The notes under the pieces were generated by a model. It made no database searches. It was not told the DNA's origin and saw only the letters and a program-made list of their open reading frames with translations. Positions 1-8,074 of a stretch of DNA of 15,621 nucleotides are shown here, piece after piece. Position 1 is the first letter of the stretch; each line of letters opens with the position of its first letter. The position numbers and the translations under genes were made by a program. Origin of the DNA: CAYHWW01 sp964360145 (lineage in GTDB: Bacteria > Bdellovibrionota > UBA1018 > CAYHWW01); the NCBI GenBank assembly GCA_964360145.1, contig CAYHWW010000073.1:1-15621 (forward strand). Direction: 5' to 3'.

Positions 1-12
1 TGAGTCACTACT

Positions 13-43
13 CACCCCATCGCAGCGAGGGTGTTTTTTCTTT
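13..43 (+). terminator. Rho-independent terminator of an upstream plus-strand gene
   Basis: CACCC at 13-17 pairs with GGGTG at 29-33, and an inner TCG (20-22) pairs with CGA (26-28) around a CAG loop, leaving a two-base bulge. The hairpin is followed directly by six T and then CTTTC. It reads on the plus strand, so it should end transcription of a gene lying to the left of the window; the window opens with TGA, which could be that gene's stop codon but cannot be confirmed. Confidence 0.72.
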
Positions 44-361
44 CAGTGATGGCGACTACAGATTTTGGAACTCCTTGCGTACGCTCATACTCACCGGTCA
101 GCCCCTACCCGTGGGATCAGCATCTCCGACAGATGTGAGCTATCCAAATAGCACTGCGGTGGCCCTTGGATCGCACTCGGCAGCGACGGAATGCCCAGCG
201 CTGTTAGCGAACGCGCGTACTCGTCGCGTACAACAAGCACAAAAGCTAAGCGGGAACGCATGCTCCACCAACGACAGCACCTTGCCCCTAGGCAACAACT
301 CATTCCTCAGGGAAATCCTAAGAACCCTACCCAGCCGGTAAGGCCCTTAAGCTAGGATGTG
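44..361. other. Intergenic stretch with no convincing gene
   Basis: About 320 bases between the left-edge terminator and the ATPase control region. Open frames exist on both strands (75-341 plus, 91-303 minus), but they start at weak codons or lack ribosome binding sites, have no recognisable domain and show composition typical of chance frames. I see no tRNA T-arm, no rRNA-like stretch and no clear terminator. It may be decayed coding sequence or an unrecognised RNA. Confidence 0.5.
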
Positions 362-377
362 GTGACGGTTCCGTCAC
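362..377. promoter_or_regulatory. Perfect 7-bp inverted repeat, possible operator
   Basis: GTGACGG (362-368) and CCGTCAC (371-377) are exact reverse complements separated by TT. No T run follows on either strand, so it does not look like a terminator. It ends nine bases before the proposed -35 element of the ATPase gene, a position where a dimeric regulator could bind. The role as an operator is inference. Confidence 0.4.
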
Positions 378-386
378 TAAAAAAAG

Positions 387-416
387 TTGCCACAAACACC
401 GCATTAAGCTTAAAAT
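387..416 (+). promoter_or_regulatory. Sigma70-type promoter placed for a leaderless mRNA
   Basis: TTGCCA (387-392) and TAAAAT (411-416) each match the consensus hexamers at five of six positions, with an 18-base spacer. The ATG at 423 starts seven bases after the -10 element, where transcription would begin. No Shine-Dalgarno sequence is visible before the ATG, in agreement with a leaderless transcript. An ATG at 415 is out of frame with the gene. Confidence 0.5.
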
Positions 417-422
417 GGTGGC

Positions 423-1571
423 ATGGGTGCCAATATTCGAAGATCCCTCATTTTAAGCGCCCTTCTAAAGCGTAAGTCATTGTTTTTATTGGGGCCACGC
501 CAAGTAGGGAAAAGCACCCTCCTCAAAGACTCGTTCCCTGACGCCCGCTTCATCAATCTCCTCGAAGCGGACACCTTCCGCCGTCTCTCTACCTATCCGG
601 AGTCCTTGCGCGAAAGTCTCAGAGGCGACGAAACGCTCATCATCCTAGATGAGATTCAAAAGCTCCCCCACCTCCTTGATGAAGTTCAACTCCTCATGGA
701 TCGCAACCCCAGCCTTCGCTTCATCCTCACGGGAAGCAGTGCCCGCAAACTGCGCGGAGGAAAAGCCAATCTTCTGGGCGGACGAGCGGCCATGGCAAGC
801 TTACACCCGCTTACTCTCCATGAAACTCCAGCTGAGCAATGGAACACACTCTTGAACAACGGCGGGCTGCCTCGCGTATTCCTGTCGGGAGATTTTGCTA
901 ACGAGGAGCTTCTCGCCTACCTGGGAACCTACCTCAAAGAAGAAATCCAATCCGAAGGGCTAGTGAGGAATCTCTCCCAATTTTCGCGCTTCCTGGACGT
1001 TGTAGCGCAATGCAACGGCGAACAGATCAACTACACCGCGGTAGGATCGGACGCCGAGGTCAAGCGTCGCACGGTGATGGACCACTTCCAAATCCTCTAT
1101 GACACGCTGGTGGCTTACTCCCTGCCGCCCTACCAGAAGACCACCAAGCGAAAACCTGTGGCCACCGAGAAGTTCTACCTCTTCGACCTCGGGGTATCGC
1201 GGACCCTGGCGAAAATACCTGCAATTGTATCCGGGTCCGCAGCTTATGGAAAAAGCCTCGAACAGGCTATTTTCCTCGAACTAAGGGCCTACCTCGACTA
1301 CTCTAGAAACCCAGAAACGCTCTACTACTGGCGGAGCCAAAGCCAGAAAGAGGTGGATTTTGTCGTGGGTGAGATCGCGATCGAAGTCAAAGGCAAGAGC
1401 CACGTTTCTGCCGACGATCTCAGCGGCCTCCGTACCCTCATGGAGGAAAAACTCCTGAAACACTACGTGTGCGTGAGCCTCGAAAAAGCTCCCAGGAAGA
1501 CCGAGGACGGCATCGAAATCCTGCCGCTGCGGGACTTCGTAGAAAGGCTGTGGGGTGATGGGATCATCTAG
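423..1571 (+). CDS. AAA family ATPase with C-terminal nuclease-like domain (AAA_14/DUF4143 type)
   Basis: A 382-residue protein of the widespread ATP-binding family with an AAA_14 N-terminal domain and a DUF4143-like C-terminal domain. A Walker A motif, GPRQVGKST, lies at residues 24-32, a Walker B motif, LIILDEIQK, at 72-80, and a sensor-like LTGSSAR at 102-108. The C-terminal part has E310-V-D312 followed by I-E321-V-K323, the pattern of a PD-(D/E)xK nuclease fold. Length is normal for the family. No signal peptide or membrane segment is present, so it should be cytoplasmic. The cellular role of the family is poorly defined; members are often solitary and scattered by horizontal transfer. 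It is the only plus-strand gene here, converges on fusA and shares a terminator with it. The family call is firm; nuclease activity is not established. Confidence 0.9.
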   Translation: MGANIRRSLILSALLKRKSLFLLGPRQVGKSTLLKDSFPDARFINLLEADTFRRLSTYPESLRESLRGDETLIILDEIQKLPHLLDEVQLLMDRNPSLRFILTGSSARKLRGGKANLLGGRAAMASLHPLTLHETPAEQWNTLLNNGGLPRVFLSGDFANEELLAYLGTYLKEEIQSEGLVRNLSQFSRFLDVVAQCNGEQINYTAVGSDAEVKRRTVMDHFQILYDTLVAYSLPPYQKTTKRKPVATEKFYLFDLGVSRTLAKIPAIVSGSAAYGKSLEQAIFLELRAYLDYSRNPETLYYWRSQSQKEVDFVVGEIAIEVKGKSHVSADDLSGLRTLMEEKLLKHYVCVSLEKAPRKTEDGIEILPLRDFVERLWGDGII

Positions 1572-1584
1572 TGTCCTAAAAGCA

Positions 1585-1619
1585 AAAGGCCCAGCCCCCT
1601 TTGCGGGAACCGGGCCTTT
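1585..1619. terminator. Bidirectional terminator between the ATPase gene and fusA
   Basis: AAAGGCCC at 1585-1592 pairs exactly with GGGCCTTT at 1612-1619. An inner CCC/GGG pairing (about 1597-1599 with 1605-1607) can extend the fold. On the minus strand the stem is followed by TTTTGCTTTT, and on the plus strand by a shorter T-containing tail. It lies between two converging genes, 14 bases after the ATPase stop and 22 bases past the fusA stop, so it probably serves both. Confidence 0.75.
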
Positions 1620-1640
1620 GCGACTGTTTGAAGCGTAGCT

Positions 1641-3746
<2,106 letters not shown>

Positions 3747-3751
3747 GAGAA

Positions 3752-3757
3752 CTCCTT
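3752..3757 (-). promoter_or_regulatory. Ribosome binding site of fusA
   Basis: On the minus strand AAGGAG lies five bases before the ATG at 3746-3744. It is the strongest Shine-Dalgarno match in the window and fixes the fusA start. Confidence 0.8.
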
Positions 3758-3816
3758 GAATTTTAAAGGTCTAAGCCTTTTACCGGAGGACTGCTGCCAC
3801 TGAAAGGGAAAAAATA

Positions 3817-3844
3817 GCACTGGATTGGTCAGACGTCCTAATGA
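3817..3844. repeat. Direct repeat, copy 1 (fusA-proximal)
   Basis: GCACTGGATT (3817-3826), then GGT, then CAGACGTCCTAATGA (3830-3844). Both blocks recur exactly at 6292-6301 and 6309-6323 in the same orientation, where seven bases separate them instead of three. The copy lies in the fusA upstream region. The pair brackets an AT-richer two-gene segment, as expected of the ends of an insertion. Confidence 0.7.
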
Positions 3845-3938
3845 GGATCTAGCTTCGTCAAACGGTTCAGGAGATTCAGTTTGGAAACTATGCAAAGCTA
3901 CGCTCCAAGCAGGAAGCCATGGGAGCGGCCCTCTATCA

Positions 3939-3963
3939 TAAGTTGATAGTTTTGGTCAACTTA
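3939..3963. repeat. Inverted repeat downstream of the metallopeptidase-like gene
   Basis: TAAGTTGA (3939-3946) and TCAACTTA (3956-3963) are perfect 8-base arms around a nine-base loop. The site lies about 26 bases past the stop of the minus-strand gene ending at 3989. No T run follows on the minus strand, so terminator function is doubtful. A competing six-base stem, CTATCA/TGATAG (3933-3938 with 3944-3949), overlaps it. Confidence 0.35.
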
Positions 3964-3988
3964 CTTAGCGCTGGCCACTTGCGTGCAC

Positions 3989-5153
3989 TCACCGGGGATT
4001 GGTGAGCTGTAATTTCCACCGGGACAGCGCCTGCCTCAATACAGGGTCGTGAGATTTGAGAAGAAATTTGTCGATCTCTTCAGGCAAAATTCTTTTCATC
4101 TCTTTGTGCAGGCGTTCTTCGATGGGATGAAGCTGGTTCCCTGGCCACGGGATGCTTGGAATCGAAGTCGGGCGCATGAAATTGAAAAAAGGCCACCAAT
4201 CCGCTTGGGGCTCAGCGGTGAAGACATTTGAAGCCTCTACATCGTGAGCTGGCGCAGCCCCCAGTGCGCTTAAGCCTCGTTCAACCATGAGGGCCAGCAT
4301 TTTCGAAATCTGATCGCTGGATTCATTTTGTTCAATCAAGCGGAGCAGCTCGATTCCTTCAGGGTAGTTCCTCTTTCGCAGTATTTTACCAGATGAAAGC
4401 CTCAACCCACTCAGTTCGATTGCAGCAAGCTCCGCATCAATCGCCAGGGACTCTTCAAGCAATACGTTTGATTTCATGCGCTCGTACGCCTGCGGATCAT
4501 TTTTGAACGCTCTCCACCTGATGAAATGCATTCGCTCATGCGCCACGACTCCGATGAAGTTCGGGTCTCTGACGCTAGTTAATGCGGGCAGCACGAAGGC
4601 AAGAACGGGCTTTCCCAAGGAATCAACGCGGAAATAGTGCTCTGGAGCCAGATAATAAGGCTCAAGATTACTCATAACAACGGCGCTTGCCGCAGACACA
4701 CGCCCACCTAAGTCGTTGATCTCCGCAATGACTTGATTGAGGAGTGGAGGATGGTTTTTCGATTCCGCCAAGATCCCATATTCGAATTTGATGATACCAA
4801 CCGAATCGACGAGATCGAGATGGCAGTGCTCCGCGAAATACGGATCCACTACAAAAAAATGATCAGATACATTTTTTGCGAAATTTGGCAAACTGAGGCG
4901 CCTTCCGCATCCAGTCCGAAATGAATTGCGCGGAGAGCATCGATTCTTTCTCGGCAACTTCCTCATTGGGATGAATTTCAAGAGGAGGCCGGGTCAGCGC
5001 GCTCAGACAAGCATCACCAACGGGCACGGTTTTTTTGGATTGTTTGCTTGCAGCAAGCGCCCATGAAGTCAGCACAATAATCAACAGCACCGTGGTCGCA
5101 GAGATCTGAAGTAAAGTGACCGTCACTGGTTGCCGCGCGTACTGTGGGATCAC
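3989..5153 (-). pseudogene. Membrane-anchored HExxH metallopeptidase-like protein, broken by a frameshift
   Basis: Two overlapping reading frames together form one plausible protein. The first starts at GTG 5153, overlapping the previous stop as GTGA, and encodes a hydrophobic N-terminal segment (LLQISATTVLLIIVLTSWAL) that could be a signal peptide or anchor; it ends at a TGA near 4864. The second frame runs to 3989. Removing one A from the A6 run at 4872-4877 (minus-strand sense) joins them into about 387 residues with no other break. The downstream frame read alone (from 4981) starts with an unlikely basic stretch that is the wrong frame. HERMH (148-152 of that frame) fits the HExxH zinc motif, and the following LLEESLAIDAELAAIEL resembles the ExxxD third-ligand helix of M48-like gluzincins. 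Substrate is unknown. It could be a true pseudogene, a sequencing error, or a gene rescued by slippage. Confidence 0.6.
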
Positions 5154-6232
5154 AACGTGTCCTTGTATTTCGCTGGGCGTTTTACTTTGACAGAGCGTAG
5201 AAACTTCCCACAACCCTCGTCTAGCATTGGAGCAGTCTCTATGGCTTGCGGCGCTCCAATCAGACTAAGAATTCCTTTGTCGTTAAAGAGGACGATATCC
5301 CTGAAATATTCCAAAAAACTAGCTCTTAGGGTCAACCGCCTCATTTGAAATTCTTCCCAGTAGTCCTGTGCTGAATGCGCTCTTGTCCGGAGGTTAAAAA
5401 AGATGGGATCTAAAAGTCCATGAAGACTCTCATCAGATAACATCTCTACCTTAGAGATAAAGCGACTGATCGCCAAAGCATGCTGGCGCTGATCCTGCGG
5501 TGCAAGATTTCTAATCTCAAAACTTGAACCATAAGCATAGTTACTGATGAGCCACTTTAAGGGCAGTCGTATATAGAAACCCTTACCCCCTTCGTATTGA
5601 CGATCTCGCCCTTCATAGAAGTACATACTGAATGCTCTTTCGACGTCGATGGCGACATATTTACCCGCAGAAAATCCGACATTCGCGTTGTTAATGCAGT
5701 CGATATCCCAGACACCAAAAAGGTAGGCGAGAAGACGCACTTCCGTCATTTGGGTGATCGTGGCTTCATCAAATACAAACCTACCGTCCTTGCCCGCCTT
5801 TTCATCGAGGTATTGAAAGTGCGATTTAAAGTCGATGAAGGGCTGAAACGTAACGAGAACACGACTCGCCCCTCCAGCTAGGCCCACATCACTTTTGGGC
5901 AAGGACGCCAAGTATGAGGGAACGTGGGGAATGCCAAGCGCGTCGGCTACGGCGGTGTAAGCCACTTCTGCAAAAAGTCCCGAAGCAGCTACGGTAATAC
6001 CATCAGCAACCCGAACCTTGCCCCTCCTGCCTAGATGGTCACGCCCCCAAAACTTTAGTGAGGTCCCTCCCCCTTCAAATCGCTTGGGCTTTCCAAGCCT
6101 CCGTTCGATTTGCACGCGGAGTGGATTTCCTTGAAGCTTAGAGAAATCATACGCACCATTTGCGCGCTCACCGTGCAGGATCAGTGCTACCAAAAAAGCT
6201 GCGGCGGCGATGAAAAAATGCGGGGCTGCCAT
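5150..6232 (-). CDS. Predicted exported protein with possible atypical kinase fold
   Basis: I do not recognise a named family. From the ATG at 6232 the protein is about 360 residues and begins with a signal-peptide-like stretch (hydrophobic FFIAAAAFLVALIL, then ERANGA as a possible cleavage region). An in-frame GTG at 6295 adds 21 residues, but it lies inside the direct repeat and has no ribosome binding site; a GTG at 6247 is also possible. Numbered from 6295, K93 in GKVRVADG, E110 in AEVAYTAVADALGIP, a DIDCINNAN loop at 197-205 and D217 in AIDVERAF recall the Lys, Glu, Asp-Asn loop and metal-binding Asp of HipA, Fam20 and PI4-kinase-like folds. Spacing in the loop is one residue off the usual D-x4-N, so activity is uncertain. 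The stop overlaps the start of the next gene (GTGA), implying coupled translation and a shared role. Confidence 0.6.
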   Translation of the reverse strand: MAAPHFFIAAAAFLVALILHGERANGAYDFSKLQGNPLRVQIERRLGKPKRFEGGGTSLKFWGRDHLGRRGKVRVADGITVAASGLFAEVAYTAVADALGIPHVPSYLASLPKSDVGLAGGASRVLVTFQPFIDFKSHFQYLDEKAGKDGRFVFDEATITQMTEVRLLAYLFGVWDIDCINNANVGFSAGKYVAIDVERAFSMYFYEGRDRQYEGGKGFYIRLPLKWLISNYAYGSSFEIRNLAPQDQRQHALAISRFISKVEMLSDESLHGLLDPIFFNLRTRAHSAQDYWEEFQMRRLTLRASFLEYFRDIVLFNDKGILSLIGAPQAIETAPMLDEGCGKFLRSVKVKRPAKYKDTL

Positions 6233-6291
6233 AGGGGGGGCATACACCAGGGGCCTGGAGTAGTAAACTGATTTAGTTTGTTTTACCTCAG

Positions 6292-6323
6292 GCACTGGAT
6301 TTGCGGGCCAGACGTCCTAATGA
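6292..6323. repeat. Direct repeat, copy 2 (at the 3' end of the fusion gene)
   Basis: GCACTGGATT (6292-6301), seven bases, then CAGACGTCCTAATGA (6309-6323). It matches copy 1 at 3817-3844. The 15-base block covers the last codons and TAG stop of the oxidoreductase-kinase gene, a typical place for an attachment site because recombination there leaves the gene intact. Confidence 0.7.
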
Positions 6324-8074
6324 CCACCGCGCACGGAAACCACCTCATGGACCAGCGGCGTCAATCGGGCCACGGAGGCCTGGATCCGGTCGCGGAAGGC
6401 GCCGAGGTCCTGCTCTGGCAACACCCGCCCCGTGCTTGCGGCCCGCGCGGTGATGCGCTGGGCCGCCACTGCGGGGTCGCAATCCATGACGTAAAGACTG
6501 ATGCGGTAATGGGGGTATTTGTGGCGGATCCTGTGAAACACACCCCAAATAAAATCAGTGTCCCTTAAGGTCCCATCCACGATGATGTTCTTTTGGGCGG
6601 CTAAAAGGCCCATAATCAGGGGGAACTGCAACCCCGTTGCGGCACGGTGGACCAGCTGCCCCGCCGCAGCAGAGTCCAGCACCTGGGCCCGGTGGTAGCT
6701 CGTCAACATACCGCGGATGCGGTCGGGGTCCACCAGCACGAAATCTTCCACGTTCAAGGTGCCATCGCTGAAGCGCCTGCGGATCTCCGTGGATTTGCCC
6801 GACCCCGGAATGCCCGCAAAAAAGATGATGCGGGGATGGTCGGAGGACTTTCCTTCACTGGAAAGGCGGCCAAGAACAGCCTGGAGCTCCGCCTCTCGGG
6901 GAGCATCCACGGTGGAAATCTCATTGTGAACTAAGCTCAAGTGGGCTGCCACTTCCCCCGCCAGGGCTTCCGCCCGAGGGAGCATGTCTTGTAGCGAAGT
7001 GCCGTCACCCTGATCCCATCCCGCCGCAACATCCAGGGCGAAAAAGGCGCTCTCGGCCCCTTCGCTCTTCACCCAGCGCTTGGCGATGATCTGGCTGGGG
7101 CGCTGGGCCGCCACGCCAAATACGGGCACGAGACCGCCACTTCCGTCGCCAGTGAGGCGAGAAAATAAATTCGTCTGATCACGCTCGGCGCCGACGGCGA
7201 GGACAACCACGTCCGCCTCTGCGCCGTTGATGAGAAACCCACCGGCGGGCAATGACTCCACGGTGTGGGTCGTGGTGGGCTGGATGCCGAAGAAGGCCGC
7301 AGCCTTGCCACTGACTACGCCGCGTCCCAACACCACGACCTTGCGGCCCTGGTACCGGGCCCGCGGGTCAGTGCCTGCCCTGCGGTCCGCGATGGCCTGG
7401 GTGGCCAAGTCATCAAAGGTCATGAGGCCTGGAGTGTGGACCGCGAGAGCGGCGCGGAGACGCAGCCGCGTGCCTTCGTCGAAGAAATCCAAGTTCAAGG
7501 GCCCCTGCCCCGTGGCCATGACCACCACGTGGGCCCGGGCGCTGGTTCCGTTGCGGAAGCGCAGGTCATAGCGGTGATCACCGCGGTCGTCGTTGACGGC
7601 GACCACCTCGTGGTCCCAGAGCACATCCGCCCCGGAATGATCCAGGGCTGCCAATCCCGCCAAGTTCATGTGTTCTGGAGGGGGCGTCTGGGAAGGCGCG
7701 AAGTCAGAGACCTGCAGGGGGCTGCCGGGAATGCGATTCTCATCGGAGCCGGGTAAGCTTGCCGTCGTCATGCTGTAAAAGTCACCATGGTTGCCGAAGA
7801 TATGGGAGCCCACATGGTCCCGATCCACCACGAGGATGCGTGCTCCGGGCCGTGCGGCCCTCAGAGACGCGGCGAAGGTGCTGCCGGCGGGGCCGGCACC
7901 GATGATAACCACGTCGTAAGAGGCTGTCTCACGGGCGAGGTCTGGCCCCCGACTGCCATCGATAAGAGCGCGGGTCACCGCCTGGGAGGCGAGAGTGCCG
8001 CGCTCAAGCCCCTCATAGAGGGCGGCCCGCGGCGCCTGGCTCAGCATGGCTTGGCAGATAAGCGCGGAAATCAT
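6317..8074 (-). CDS. FAD/NAD(P) oxidoreductase fused to a zeta-toxin-like kinase
   Basis: About 585 residues with two unrelated halves (numbered from GTG 8077). Residues 54-350 form a flavoprotein with an FAD-binding Rossmann motif GAGPAG (60-65), the ATG motif of two-dinucleotide-fold enzymes (188-190) and a second nucleotide site around GRGVVSG (251-257). Residues 415-580 form a P-loop kinase: Walker A GIPGSGKST (422-430), DPDRIR (450-455), IIVDGTLRD (498-506) and RITARAASTGR (541-551), in the order and spacing of Zeta_toxin/AAA_33 domains. Zeta toxins phosphorylate UDP-N-acetylglucosamine, but many relatives have other small-molecule substrates; neither substrate is known here. The start is ATG 8074, overlapping the nadE stop as TGATG, with GGGTGG (8082-8087) upstream; GTG 8077 is the alternative. 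Coupling to nadE suggests a link to NAD metabolism. Each domain call is good; the joint function is unknown. Confidence 0.85.
   Translation of the reverse strand: MISALICQAMLSQAPRAALYEGLERGTLASQAVTRALIDGSRGPDLARETASYDVVIIGAGPAGSTFAASLRAARPGARILVVDRDHVGSHIFGNHGDFYSMTTASLPGSDENRIPGSPLQVSDFAPSQTPPPEHMNLAGLAALDHSGADVLWDHEVVAVNDDRGDHRYDLRFRNGTSARAHVVVMATGQGPLNLDFFDEGTRLRLRAALAVHTPGLMTFDDLATQAIADRRAGTDPRARYQGRKVVVLGRGVVSGKAAAFFGIQPTTTHTVESLPAGGFLINGAEADVVVLAVGAERDQTNLFSRLTGDGSGGLVPVFGVAAQRPSQIIAKRWVKSEGAESAFFALDVAAGWDQGDGTSLQDMLPRAEALAGEVAAHLSLVHNEISTVDAPREAELQAVLGRLSSEGKSSDHPRIIFFAGIPGSGKSTEIRRRFSDGTLNVEDFVLVDPDRIRGMLTSYHRAQVLDSAAAGQLVHRAATGLQFPLIMGLLAAQKNIIVDGTLRDTDFIWGVFHRIRHKYPHYRISLYVMDCDPAVAAQRITARAASTGRVLPEQDLGAFRDRIQASVARLTPLVHEVVSVRGGH

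Larger units (their letters stand above)
3845..6308. other. Putative inserted two-gene islet between direct repeats
   Basis: This segment holds two translationally coupled minus-strand genes, both predicted to be exported or membrane-anchored. Its base use is visibly richer in A and T than the neighbouring fusA, nadE and oxidoreductase-kinase genes. Imperfect direct repeats of 28 and 32 bases lie at its ends. No integrase or transposase gene and no terminal inverted repeats are seen, so the mechanism is unknown; att-like recombination or recombination between short repeats are the options. Calling it an insertion is inference from repeats plus composition. Confidence 0.45.

Noticed and set aside
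75..341. Plus-strand frame of 88 codons before the ATPase
   Set aside because: It starts at TTG without a ribosome binding site, has no recognisable domain and overlaps an equally empty minus-strand frame.
4863..5213. Separate 116-codon gene starting at 5213
   Set aside because: The first 20 codons overlap the kinase-like gene; the GTG at 5153 in a GTGA overlap is the better start, and the frame continues as the metallopeptidase-like gene after a one-base correction.
7265..7756. Plus-strand frame of 163 codons
   Set aside because: It is antisense to the oxidoreductase part of the fusion gene; composition is a shadow of that coding sequence.
6317..8074. Classic zeta/epsilon toxin-antitoxin locus
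   Set aside because: No small antitoxin gene lies beside the kinase domain, and the domain is fused to a flavoprotein downstream of a biosynthetic gene.
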